From: Actinomycetota bacterium | Lineage (GTDB): Bacteria > Actinomycetota > Thermoleophilia > Gaiellales > Gaiellaceae | Length of the DNA stretch: 36,063 bases | Assembly: GCA_005883355.1 (NCBI GenBank) | Contig: VAXG01000106.1 | Coordinates: forward strand, 1 to 36,063 | Direction: 5' to 3' | Shown here: in pieces, positions 14,059 through 21,549 of the stretch | Position numbering within the stretch: position 1 is the stretch's first letter | Layout: each line of letters starts with the position of its first letter | Position numbers and translations under genes: made by a program | The notes under the pieces: model-generated | What the model was told of the DNA's origin: nothing | Database searches by the model: none | Seen by the model: only the letters and a program-made list of their open reading frames with translations

Positions 14059-15150
14059 TCAGCTTGGGCTGAGCTCGCGCTCGGCGGGGCCGACGTAGCG
14101 CGCCGAAGGACGGAACAGGCGGCCCGTCTTCTTCTGCTCGAGAATGTGCGCCGACCAACCCGCGACCCGCGAGCAGGCGAACATCGCCGGCGCGAGGGGC
14201 GGCGGGATCTCGGCGATGTCGAGAACAACGGCGGAGTAGTACTCGACGTTCGTAGCGAGAACACGGTCGGGAGAGCGCTTCTGAAGCGCCGCGAGCGCCG
14301 CGCCCTCGAGCTCCTCGGCCACCTCCACGTACGGTGACCCGAGCTCCTTCGCCGTTCGCTTCAGGATTCGTGAGCGCGGATCCTCCGCGCGGTAGACGCG
14401 ATGGCCGAAACCCATGATGCGCTTCCCCTGAGCGAGCGCCTCCTCTACCCACTGCGCCGCATCGCCGGTCTGCTTGACCTCGTCGAGCATCGGCTTCACG
14501 TACGCAGGAGCGCCGCCGTGCAACGGGCCCGACAGCGCACCGACGGCTGAAGAAAGGGCGGCCCCGCAATCCGCGCCGGTCGACGCGACGACACGCGCGG
14601 TGAACGTCGAAGCGTTCAAGCCGTGCTCGGCCGTGCAGATCCAATACGTGTCGATCGCCTTCACATGGCGAGGATCGGCCTCCCCGCGCCACCTGAGCAG
14701 AAACTTCTCCGCGGCCGTCTTCCCACGCGAGACGTCGTCGTCGGGAACCACGTCGGTCTTCCCGTCGGCGAGGCGCGCGGAGCGCGCGACGATCGACATC
14801 ATCTGCGCCGACAGCCGCCCGAGGTCCTCACGCGCCTGTTCGTCCGAGATCTCGTTGAGCTTTCCGAGCTTCCATTCGCCGGACAATCGCGCAGTCTCCG
14901 CCTGGAGGTCCGCAGGAGCATTTCCCGTGAGACGCGCCGGCTCGTAGGGCTCCGGCTCCGGCATCTTCGAGCTCAGGTCGTTGTCGACGAGGAGACCCCA
15001 GACGTTTTCGTAGGGAACTTGCCCGACGAGCGGCTCGACGTCGACACCCCGGTACCGGAGCGACCCACCTTCGCGGTCGGGCTCCATGATCTCCGTCTCG
15101 ACGGCGACGACGCCCTCGAGCCCCGGTTTGAAGTCGTTGTTGCTGCTCAT
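14059..15150 (-). CDS. Citrate synthase, CitA-like
   Basis: Condenses oxaloacetate and acetyl-CoA to citrate at the entry of the TCA cycle. The 363-residue protein has the catalytic His211 in GPLHGGA, substrate His250 in GFGHRVYR and conserved His176 in AEHGLNASTF. The usual catalytic Asp of NVDFYS is Glu303 in NVEYYS; from memory the actinobacterial CitA group also shows NVE here. The C-terminal AGWSAHILEQKKTGRLFRPSARYVGP is typical. The start is ATG at 15150, which overlaps the TGA of the upstream reductase gene in an ATGA junction, so the two are translationally coupled. A methylcitrate synthase activity cannot be excluded. Confidence 0.92.
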   Translation of the reverse strand: MSSNNDFKPGLEGVVAVETEIMEPDREGGSLRYRGVDVEPLVGQVPYENVWGLLVDNDLSSKMPEPEPYEPARLTGNAPADLQAETARLSGEWKLGKLNEISDEQAREDLGRLSAQMMSIVARSARLADGKTDVVPDDDVSRGKTAAEKFLLRWRGEADPRHVKAIDTYWICTAEHGLNASTFTARVVASTGADCGAALSSAVGALSGPLHGGAPAYVKPMLDEVKQTGDAAQWVEEALAQGKRIMGFGHRVYRAEDPRSRILKRTAKELGSPYVEVAEELEGAALAALQKRSPDRVLATNVEYYSAVVLDIAEIPPPLAPAMFACSRVAGWSAHILEQKKTGRLFRPSARYVGPAERELSPS

Positions 15151-16097
15151 GTCAGTTCCTCCAGGTCAATCGCGCGCCCCACCGACCGTTCCTTCGCGGC
15201 CGCGAGCACGAGAGCCGCTGCGGCGACATCCTGGACGGCGACACCGACTGACTTATACAGGGTGATCTGATCCGGGGAGCTGCGTCCTGGCCGCGAGCCT
15301 GAGACAAGCTCGCCGAGCTCGACGACATCACCGTGGTCGCCGTCTGCGAACTCCGGTGCACCCGCGGGAGGCGGGGCAAGCGTCGAGGCTCTCGACTCCA
15401 CAGCGACCAGAGCGTCTGCGATCGTTGCGGCATCGACCTCGCCGCGGCCGGACGGATTCGCCCCGACCGAGTTGACGTGGACTCCGGGAGTCAGCCACTC
15501 GCGGCGCACGATCGGCTCGGTGGCATGCGTTGTCGCAGCGACGACGTCGGCTCCGAGCAGCGCCTGCTCCCAGGAGTCGACCGCCCGTCCGCCTATCTCG
15601 GTTGCGAGCTGCTCGGCGCGGTCGCCATCGCGGCTCGCGACCCGGATCTCGGTGAACTTACGGACGCGCTGGAGCGCCTCCCCGTGCGTGCGCGCTTGCA
15701 CGCCCGCGCCGAGGATCGCGAGCACATGAGCGTCTTCGCGCGCGAGCAGGCGCGTAGCGAGCGCAGACCCTGCCGCGGTCCGCGTGGCCGTGATGTACCT
15801 GCCGTCCATGAGCGCCACCGGCATTCCGTTCTCCTCGTCGAACACGCAGATCAGCGCCTGATGCGTGTGGCGGTCCCGATTCCCGGGAAAGAGCGTGACG
15901 AGCTTGCACGCCAGTCCGGCAGAGGGCAGGTACGCAGGCATGGCGCCGAGGAGACCATCGCGCCGCGCGAATGCCGCGATCCGCGGCGGCATCGATGCCT
16001 CACCTGCGCTGAGCTCCCTGTGCGCAGCGGCGAGCGCATCGACGAGCTCGTCGAGGTCGAGCAGCTCGCGCACCTCCGCTTCCGAGAGAACGATCAC
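15147..16097 (-). CDS. Ornithine cyclodeaminase / mu-crystallin family NAD(P)-dependent enzyme
   Basis: A 316-residue member of the family that includes ornithine cyclodeaminase, archaeal alanine dehydrogenase and ketimine reductases. The dinucleotide-binding motif is ILGAGVQARTH (about 128-138). Lys65 and Arg106-Thr107 (GRYITATRTAA) fit the substrate pocket. The segment after the last fold motif reads NSVGANPSGRGEVD; it lacks the Asp-Cys-Pro-Gly context of true ornithine cyclodeaminases, so a dehydrogenase or imine reductase role is likelier. The GTG at 16097 is chosen because it overlaps the epimerase stop in a GTGA junction and begins IVLSEAEVRELL, the normal family start. Citrate synthase follows in an ATGA overlap. 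Confidence 0.85.
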   Translation of the reverse strand: MIVLSEAEVRELLDLDELVDALAAAHRELSAGEASMPPRIAAFARRDGLLGAMPAYLPSAGLACKLVTLFPGNRDRHTHQALICVFDEENGMPVALMDGRYITATRTAAGSALATRLLAREDAHVLAILGAGVQARTHGEALQRVRKFTEIRVASRDGDRAEQLATEIGGRAVDSWEQALLGADVVAATTHATEPIVRREWLTPGVHVNSVGANPSGRGEVDAATIADALVAVESRASTLAPPPAGAPEFADGDHGDVVELGELVSGSRPGRSSPDQITLYKSVGVAVQDVAAAALVLAAAKERSVGRAIDLEELT

Positions 16098-17119
16098 GAC
16101 AGGCGCTTTAGGAGACCGAGAGCCTGCTGGTTCCAGGGGACGCGATGCGTGACTCCCGCTCCGCCCACTCGCCCGCGGTTCGCGAGGTACCAGTCGTATG
16201 TCTCGATCAACGCGTCGCGGTTGGACAATCGTGGCTGCCAGCCGAGCAACCGCTGCGCCTTCGTCACGTCGACGAAGGAATCCTTGTGCGCCGTCTTGTA
16301 GTGCCATTCCGCGAGCGGCGAGACGCGCAGCAGCTCGAGGCCGCGCAGCGCGATCTCGGCCGGCTTCACCGGGACGGGCTGTAGCCGCGACGACGAGTCC
16401 GCGTGGTCGATCAGCGCCTGCAAGTCGGAGCGCACGGTGCCGAAGTCGGTGGCACCGACGTTGAACGTCTCACGCTCAGCTTTCGGCTCGTCTCCGGCTC
16501 GCATGATCGCGTCGACGAGATCGTCGACCGCGAGCAGCTGGTAGCGGTTGTCGCCCTTCCCGAGCGTGTAGATCCTGCGCCCCTCGCGGATCCAATCGAA
16601 GAGGATCTCGAACACGCCCAGGCGCTCCGGGCCGATGAAAGTCTTGGGGCGCACGATCGTCGTCTCGACCGCGGCAACCCGGCAGAGCCCCTCCGCGTCG
16701 ATCTTCGACTCGCCGTACGACCCCACCCCGACGAGCGGATCGTCCTCCTCGATCGGATGCTTCTCCGGCACGCCGTAGACCGCCGTCGACGAGATGAAAA
16801 CCACGCGGCGTACACCGGCGTCGTCCGCGGCGCGAAGCACGTTCTCGGTGCCGCCGACGTTGACGGAGCGGATCGATTCGCGAGACGCCTGGATCGGCAG
16901 GGCCGCGGCTGCGTGCACGACCACGTCGGCCCCGTCCACGAGCTCGCGGACGCTTTCGCGATCGCGAATGTCCCCGCGCAGCTCCTCGACGGTACGTTCG
17001 AGCTCGGCGTCGTCCAGCGGAACGACGTCGAGGGTGCGCACGTCGTGACCGTCGGCAAGCAGCCGTCGAGCGAGGTGCAGGCCGAGAAAGCCCGCGCCAC
17101 CGGATATGGACCAGAGCAT
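16094..17119 (-). CDS. NAD-dependent epimerase/dehydratase (extended SDR)
   Basis: A 341-residue extended short-chain dehydrogenase. The cofactor motif GGAGFLG is at 7-13. The active-site serines are in FISSTAVYG (109-116), and the YxxxK pair is Tyr135 and Lys139 in SYGESK. The C-terminal part has VDVTKAQRLLGWQP, common in sugar-nucleotide epimerases. It probably oxidises or epimerises a sugar nucleotide or steroid-like alcohol; the substrate is unknown. An HpnA-like hopanoid role was considered because a hopanoid cluster lies upstream, but the sequence does not show it. The start is ATG at 17119, directly after the CopC-CopD stop; the end overlaps the reductase gene by four bases. Confidence 0.85.
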   Translation of the reverse strand: MLWSISGGAGFLGLHLARRLLADGHDVRTLDVVPLDDAELERTVEELRGDIRDRESVRELVDGADVVVHAAAALPIQASRESIRSVNVGGTENVLRAADDAGVRRVVFISSTAVYGVPEKHPIEEDDPLVGVGSYGESKIDAEGLCRVAAVETTIVRPKTFIGPERLGVFEILFDWIREGRRIYTLGKGDNRYQLLAVDDLVDAIMRAGDEPKAERETFNVGATDFGTVRSDLQALIDHADSSSRLQPVPVKPAEIALRGLELLRVSPLAEWHYKTAHKDSFVDVTKAQRLLGWQPRLSNRDALIETYDWYLANRGRVGGAGVTHRVPWNQQALGLLKRLS

Positions 17120-18424
17120 CTAGCGCTGAACGCTACTCGCCGCAGGCGGCGTGGGCGCCGGCTGAACCGGCGGCTTCGCGTCCACGAGGACCGCGGCTGC
17201 GAGCAACACCGCCATCCCGACCATGCTCTCGCCGAGCAAGCTCCCGCGGAGACGCGGAAGCACGCGCTCGTTCCCGCGCGCGACGGCAGGTACGGCGAAC
17301 CGGTTGTGCAAGCCACCCCAGGCGAGCGCAAGCGAGACGAGCCCGATCTTGACGAGCAGGACCTTGCCGTAGCCGGTCGTCCAGAGATCGTTCAGTTGGG
17401 GAAGGCGAAGGATGGCGAGGTAGATGCCGGCGAGAAGCAAGACGCCCACGCACACGGTCGCAAGCCGGGAGAAGGCGAGGAACGCGTCGCGCCTCAGTTC
17501 GGGCATGAGCGGCCAGACGACGAGCACGAGTTGGATCAGCCCACCGATCCAGAGACAGGCGGCCGAGAGGTGAGCCCAGTCGGCGAGCTGGGACTTCCAC
17601 GACGCACCGGCGTCGACGGCGGAATGCCCGGAGAGCGAAAGCCCGGACGCAAAAGCGAGCGCAAGGCCGAAGGCCGGCCAGAGCAGCACCGTGCGGTCGG
17701 TCAGCCAGGCCAGGAAGATGAGTGCCGCAACGAGCGCGAAGCCCAGCGTCATCGCGATGAATGCATCGCCGAACCGCGATCGGGCAAGCGGCGCGAGATC
17801 GCCGTATAAGAGACGACCGAACGGCAGCTGCAATGCGTCCTCTGCCCGGAGGAGGAACGCAGCGATGCCGATGTCGATCGCCGCGAGAACGCCGATCCCG
17901 ACGGTCGCATAGAAACGCTTCTCGGCACGCGGCGTCAGCGGACGCCCCCCCAGGACGAGCAACCGGAAGCCCAAGCCGCCGACGACGAGCGCCAGTGAGA
18001 CGAAGTACAGCCAACGCACGACGTGCTCGCTACGGGTGGGCCCGGACGCGCCGAATGCTTCCGTCGGCAGCGGCGCTGTCGCTCGCACCCCGAACGTGAA
18101 GACGCCCGAGACCACATGACCGTCGCTCGAGAGCGCGTGCCAGCGCACGGTGTAGGGACCTCTCGCCAACCGCGGCACCGATGCCCTGAGCATCAAGCCG
18201 TCGCTCCAGATCCGCTTCAGTGGGACAGCTCTCTTGGCGGAGAAGAGCTGGATGGAGCCGGGCAGCATCTTGACGTACTGGTCGAACCTCAACGTCACGG
18301 ACCCAGGCGAGGACGCGAGCCGCTCCCGAAAGCCTGGCGAGGTGTGCTCGAGCGTCGCATGCGCAAACGCCTGTGCAGGGAAGACCAGCGCCAACGTCGC
18401 GGCAGTCAAGACGAGCCGCTTCAT
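17120..18424 (-). CDS. CopC-CopD fusion, copper uptake/resistance membrane protein
   Basis: A 434-residue fusion of periplasmic-type CopC with membrane CopD. A signal peptide ends AQAFA, leaving His22 as the mature N terminus; with Asp100 and His102 in SSDGHVVSG this forms the Cu(II) site of CopC. Residues about 130-420 carry eight or so hydrophobic helices of the CopD domain, including the block SWKSQLADWAHLSAACLWIGGL. Such fusions import or buffer copper and may serve oxidase assembly. The ATG at 18424 overlaps the previous gene's TGA (ATGA); longer versions in this frame overlap the upstream gene and are rejected. The epimerase gene follows with no gap. Confidence 0.9.
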   Translation of the reverse strand: MKRLVLTAATLALVFPAQAFAHATLEHTSPGFRERLASSPGSVTLRFDQYVKMLPGSIQLFSAKRAVPLKRIWSDGLMLRASVPRLARGPYTVRWHALSSDGHVVSGVFTFGVRATAPLPTEAFGASGPTRSEHVVRWLYFVSLALVVGGLGFRLLVLGGRPLTPRAEKRFYATVGIGVLAAIDIGIAAFLLRAEDALQLPFGRLLYGDLAPLARSRFGDAFIAMTLGFALVAALIFLAWLTDRTVLLWPAFGLALAFASGLSLSGHSAVDAGASWKSQLADWAHLSAACLWIGGLIQLVLVVWPLMPELRRDAFLAFSRLATVCVGVLLLAGIYLAILRLPQLNDLWTTGYGKVLLVKIGLVSLALAWGGLHNRFAVPAVARGNERVLPRLRGSLLGESMVGMAVLLAAAVLVDAKPPVQPAPTPPAASSVQR

Positions 18425-19005
18425 CGATGGGGTGTCCCGGCGAGCTCGGAGATGTGGCCGAAAACCGGCGCGACGTCGCGATCGCAGTAGAGCATGACCG
18501 CCGCGACGACGAAGGTCAGCGCGAAGCCTGTGGCGGCCACCTGCGAGCGCGGCTTGATGGCCCGCGCAAGGGGAAAGATCGCGGCGACGACCATCGTCCA
18601 GCCCATCAGGTGGTGAAGGAACGACGAGCGCTGGAAGAACCACGCGTTCTGCTCGTGCACCAGCAACGCGCTCCCTGAAACGAGGAAACCCGCCGTCACG
18701 GCCAGCCGCCACCACTGACTCTGGAGCTTGCCGCGCACCAGCCCGAGCTCCGCGGCACCCGCGATCATCAACATCTGGGCCCAGGCCCCGTGCGCGATCA
18801 TGTGGATGGCCGAGTTCGTGTAGAAGGTCATCACCGGCCACATCAGGACGCCCAGTGCGAACGCGAGCCCGGGCCAGAGGTAAGCCCGCCACGCACGCCG
18901 ACGCCACACCTCTGTTCCGACGATTGCCTCGCCGAGCAGGCAGAGGCCGAGCAAGAGGAAACCCGTCGCGAACAGCCAGTGAACGTGCTCACTTGGCGGC
19001 TGCAT
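18421..19005 (-). CDS. Six-helix membrane protein, histidine-bearing, function unknown
   Basis: A 194-residue protein with about six membrane helices and little else. Histidines lie in or next to helices: SEHVHWLFATG at the start, IHMIAHGAWAQ (about 67-77), VHEQNAWFF (about 116-124) and LHHLMGW (about 130-136). Such histidines could bind heme or copper, which would fit the adjacent CopC-CopD gene. I do not recognise the family. The ATG at 19005 has a strong GGAGGAGG upstream. The gene overlaps its neighbours by 17 bases (upstream) and 4 bases (downstream), so it is part of a tight operon. Confidence 0.75.
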   Translation of the reverse strand: MQPPSEHVHWLFATGFLLLGLCLLGEAIVGTEVWRRRAWRAYLWPGLAFALGVLMWPVMTFYTNSAIHMIAHGAWAQMLMIAGAAELGLVRGKLQSQWWRLAVTAGFLVSGSALLVHEQNAWFFQRSSFLHHLMGWTMVVAAIFPLARAIKPRSQVAATGFALTFVVAAVMLYCDRDVAPVFGHISELAGTPHR

Positions 19006-19270
19006 GTTCCTCCTCCAGATCCTCGAGGAGCCCGGGTACGACGACGAAGTGGAAGAACAGCCCGACGGCGATCACGAGCAGCGGCGGCTCGACGAACAGC
19101 CACCAGAAGTCCTGCCCCCGCGGATGGAGCAAGGTGATTCGGTACGGCTGTACGAGCGCCCAGCCGATCCCGGCGAGCGCAGTCGCCGGCCCGAGCGTAG
19201 AGATGATCCGCGCACGCGTGGCGGCTCGTTGTAGAGGCGCTTTTAGTTCGCTGACGAGTTCTGCGTTCAC
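18989..19270 (-). CDS. Two-helix small membrane protein, function unknown
   Basis: A 93-residue protein with two membrane helices (about 23-43 and 58-82) joined by a loop containing HPRGQDFWWLFVEPP. The charged tail LLEDLEEEHAAAK is probably cytoplasmic. The GTG start at 19270 is supported by GGAGGA about 6 bases upstream. The end overlaps the six-helix protein gene by 17 bases. Its place before a histidine-bearing membrane protein and CopC-CopD suggests a small subunit or assembly factor of one copper-related membrane complex. This is inference from context only. Confidence 0.72.
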   Translation of the reverse strand: MNAELVSELKAPLQRAATRARIISTLGPATALAGIGWALVQPYRITLLHPRGQDFWWLFVEPPLLVIAVGLFFHFVVVPGLLEDLEEEHAAAK

Positions 19271-19335
19271 GACGTCCTCCTCCCGTAGTCGAGGTCAGTG
19301 CACGGGGCTCCACGGACGCCGACGGCGCCGCAGAG

Positions 19336-20001
19336 CTAGGCCGGCGCGGGAGGAGGTCTGACTTCGAACGCGAGCCCGAACAGGCTGCGTGGAGTGACGA
19401 GCTCGCCGACAGTCGGATGAGGCGCGGGAACGCTTCCGCCCAGAAGACGCGACACGCGCGCGACCGTGTCGCGTGCATAGCTCTCGTAGTCGGAAAGCCA
19501 GTTCTCGACTGCGCGGTAGACAAGGGCGACCACGACCGAGAGAACCGCGAAGACGGGAAGTGCGGCGGTGTGCAGCCAGGGCGCCAACAGCGGCCAGCGG
19601 CCGGTGGAGATGCCCTCGCCATCGACCTGCACGAGGTAGATCAGCGAGGTGACGAGGAATGAGCCGAGCCAGAGCCGCGGAGAGAGCTCGATCCGCACGC
19701 GCGGCGCGGACCGCGCGAACGGCGATCCGTTCGCAGCGAGCAGACGGCGTGCGGCCTGCGCCACCGTGCGAGCCTTGACGAAGCGCCAGGCGATGCGCGC
19801 CAGCATCAACGCGACCGCGACCTTCACGACCGCGAGCAGGATCGGGTAGTACTGCGCGCCCGAATACGGCGCCTCGACGTGACGCCCGAAGTCGAGCCGC
19901 TGTGCCAGGCTACGGCCGCTGAGCTCCGCGACGAGCGCAAGCAGCAGGAGCGCGAGTCGCGCGAGACCACGCTGGTGTCGCCGGGCACGCTCCATCCCCA
20001 C
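19336..20001 (-). CDS. Four-helix membrane protein, function unknown
   Basis: A 221-residue hydrophobic protein. Helices lie at about 12-28, 53-74, 111-127 and 143-165, with a basic loop (about 72-105) between the second and third. The C-terminal 50 residues are soluble and end in a proline-rich EVRPPPAPA. I recognise no family. The start is GTG at 20001; an ATG two codons later is an alternative. It heads the four-gene membrane cluster that leads to CopC-CopD and lies 54 bases after the YjbQ-like gene, so it may be read from the hopanoid/ispH transcript. Confidence 0.68.
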   Translation of the reverse strand: MGMERARRHQRGLARLALLLLALVAELSGRSLAQRLDFGRHVEAPYSGAQYYPILLAVVKVAVALMLARIAWRFVKARTVAQAARRLLAANGSPFARSAPRVRIELSPRLWLGSFLVTSLIYLVQVDGEGISTGRWPLLAPWLHTAALPVFAVLSVVVALVYRAVENWLSDYESYARDTVARVSRLLGGSVPAPHPTVGELVTPRSLFGLAFEVRPPPAPA

Positions 20002-20055
20002 CGATAGTGTGCGCTTCCCGACGCTCTCAGCGCAACTGAGCCAGGAACCGCGCGG

Positions 20056-20439
20056 TTACGCGACTACGGTCAACATCCACTCGTCGCTGCAGCGATCCTC
20101 GAAAGCCACGAGGAAGATCCGCTGATAATGGCCGAGGCAGAGCGACCCGTCGCTGAAGGGGATTTGCTCGGTCCGGGGGCCGAGGAGCATCGAAACGAGC
20201 CGCGCCCGCTCTTCGGCCTCGAGCGGGACGAGTCGCTCGAGCAGGCCCTCGAGATCCGAGAAGAAGCCTGTCTCGCGTTCCTGGACACGGATCAGCGAAG
20301 GGTCGCCGTTCGGCGAGACGAACGCGATGCCACTGCCTCCGGTCGACGCCACCTCGCGCCGCACGTCGTTCGTGATGTCGAGCACGGTCAGGTTCGGCAG
20401 CGCAGCCGCGATCGAGACGGGGATCTCGACGGACGTCAT
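20056..20439 (-). CDS. YjbQ/UPF0047-like protein lacking the conserved histidines
   Basis: The 127-residue protein matches the YjbQ (UPF0047) family in its second half, LLGPRTEQIPFSDGSLCLGHYQRIFLVAF, which corresponds to the usual SxxLGxSxxxPVxDGxLxLGTWQxI block. YjbQ proteins carry a weak thiamine-phosphate-synthase-like side activity and have conserved HTTA and NADAH motifs. Here the first reads SPNGDPSLI and the second LEAEERARLVS, so the key histidines are absent. It is probably inactive in that sense or has a changed role. The ATG start at 20439 overlaps the ispH stop (ATGA), which implies coupled translation with IspH. Confidence 0.7.
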   Translation of the reverse strand: MTSVEIPVSIAAALPNLTVLDITNDVRREVASTGGSGIAFVSPNGDPSLIRVQERETGFFSDLEGLLERLVPLEAEERARLVSMLLGPRTEQIPFSDGSLCLGHYQRIFLVAFEDRCSDEWMLTVVA

Positions 20440-21365
20440 GCGGACGCAACCTCTCGGGGCAGCCGGAAGTGCACGTCCTCCCGCGCGACTGTCACCTCGA
20501 CCACCTCGCCGTGCCCCCGCGCGGCGAGCCGCTCGATGGTGGCGTCCACGAGCTCGCCCGGCGTCGACGCACCCGCTGTCAGGCCGATCACGTCGTGCCG
20601 CGAGATCAGATCTTCGGCAAGCGGGCTCTCTCCGTCGATGAGCTCCGCCTCCGCCCCGGCAATACGCGCAACCTCCACGAGGCGCTGCGCATTCGAACTC
20701 GTCTGTGAGCCGATCACGAGGATGAGCGTCGCCTCCTCGGCGAGCCGTTTGACGGCGTCCTGGCGGTTCTGGGTGGCATAACAGATGTCGTCCGCGCCTG
20801 GACGCGTGAGCGTACCGAAGCGCTGCTCGAGGGCGTCCACGGTCGCGCGCACGTCGTCGAGCGAGAGCGTCGTCTGGCTGATGACGGCGACTGGCCTACC
20901 GTCCGACTCGAGCTGTGCAGCTTCGTCCGGCGACTCGACGACGACTGTCGAGTCCGGGCGCTCGCCGCGCGTGCCGATGACCTCGACGTGGTCGGCGTGG
21001 CCGACGAGCGCCACGAGATGACCCGTGTCGGCGTAGCGACGCGCCTCCGCATGCACCTTGGAGACGAGCGGACAGACGGCGTCCACGACACGAAGTCCGC
21101 GCTTCTCGCAGTTCTCGCGCACGGCGGGCGCAACCCCGTGCGCGGAGAGGACGCAGATCTCACCGGCCGGGATCTCGTCCTCGTCGTCGACGAAGACGGC
21201 GCCCAGGTTCTCGAGACGACGCACGACATGGTCGTTGTGCACGATCTGGTGTCGCACGTAGATCGGCGGGCCGTGCTCGGCGAGCAGGCGCTCGACGATC
21301 TCGATCGCGCGATCGACTCCCGCGCAAAAGGATCTCGGTGCCGCAAGCAGGACGCGTTTGCTCAC
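20436..21365 (-). CDS. ispH: 4-hydroxy-3-methylbut-2-enyl diphosphate reductase IspH
   Basis: Last enzyme of the MEP pathway, reducing HMBPP to IPP and DMAPP with a [4Fe-4S] cluster. The three cluster cysteines are Cys14 (RSFCAGV), Cys98 (DAVCPLVSK) and Cys195 (DDICYATQN). Conserved histidines are His43 and His76, and the catalytic HxE is HVE (126-128), where many homologues have HPE. Length (309 aa) is normal. The start is GTG at 21365, inside a strong hairpin whose loop carries the ribosome-binding sequence. It follows the hopanoid genes, consistent with supplying isoprenoid units to them, and overlaps the YjbQ-like gene by four bases. Confidence 0.96.
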   Translation of the reverse strand: MSKRVLLAAPRSFCAGVDRAIEIVERLLAEHGPPIYVRHQIVHNDHVVRRLENLGAVFVDDEDEIPAGEICVLSAHGVAPAVRENCEKRGLRVVDAVCPLVSKVHAEARRYADTGHLVALVGHADHVEVIGTRGERPDSTVVVESPDEAAQLESDGRPVAVISQTTLSLDDVRATVDALEQRFGTLTRPGADDICYATQNRQDAVKRLAEEATLILVIGSQTSSNAQRLVEVARIAGAEAELIDGESPLAEDLISRHDVIGLTAGASTPGELVDATIERLAARGHGEVVEVTVAREDVHFRLPREVASA

Positions 21366-21387
21366 GGGCCGACTCCCGGCCCGTGAG
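21361..21387 (-). promoter_or_regulatory. Hairpin enclosing the ispH ribosome-binding site and start codon
   Basis: Perfect 11-base arms, CTCACGGGCCG and CGGCCCGTGAG, with a 5-base loop. Read as ispH mRNA, the loop is GGAGT, a Shine-Dalgarno-like sequence. The GTG start codon lies in the 3' arm, seven bases after the GGAG. Such a very GC-rich stem should block initiation unless opened by translation, a protein or another structure. The geometry is seen directly; the regulatory role is inferred. Confidence 0.6.
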
Positions 21388-21404
21388 CGAGGGAAGGGGC
21401 AACG

Positions 21405-21524
21405 GGGGAAACCGTGCGGTTTCCCCTCTTGTTCTCCTCAGCCCACGCGGCGATCTCAGCGGCGCGGGGGCTGAGGCGATCCCTAAAGAAGGGAGCTCGT
21501 GAGGGAAACATGGTTTCCCTCACG
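21405..21524. repeat. Cluster of three strong inverted repeats between hpnG-like gene and ispH
   Basis: In the 184-base gap three hairpins stand in a row. GGGGAAACC (21405-21413) pairs with GGTTTCCCC (21418-21426). CCTCAGCCC (21436-21444) pairs approximately with GGGCTGAGG (21468-21476). CGTGAGGGAAAC (21498-21509) pairs with GTTTCCCTCACG (21513-21524). The first and third share a GGGAAAC/GTTTCCC arm. None has a long T-run, so they are not textbook terminators, although the last lies 25 bases past the phosphorylase stop. They may attenuate transcription or protect the upstream mRNA. Confidence 0.6.
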
Positions 21525-21549
21525 GGAGCGAGCCGAAGGCGAGCGACGC

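Noticed and set aside
12681-14264. Longer form of the PLP enzyme reaching into citrate synthase
   Set aside because: The extra N-terminal part crosses the palindromic repeats and the 3' end of citrate synthase. Family similarity begins at the ATG at 13835.
16094-17119. HpnA (hopanoid-associated sugar epimerase)
   Set aside because: The protein is a generic extended SDR; it lies well away from the hopanoid genes after copper-related genes, and no HpnA-specific feature was recognised.
16403-17809. Plus-strand open frame of 468 codons antisense to the epimerase and CopC-CopD genes
   Set aside because: Composition typical of antisense frames (Arg, Asp, Glu, His rich), spanning the junction of two real genes.
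21388-21549. Ordinary intrinsic terminator of the hopanoid genes
   Set aside because: None of the hairpins is followed by a convincing T-run in the direction of transcription, so termination is left as one possibility only.
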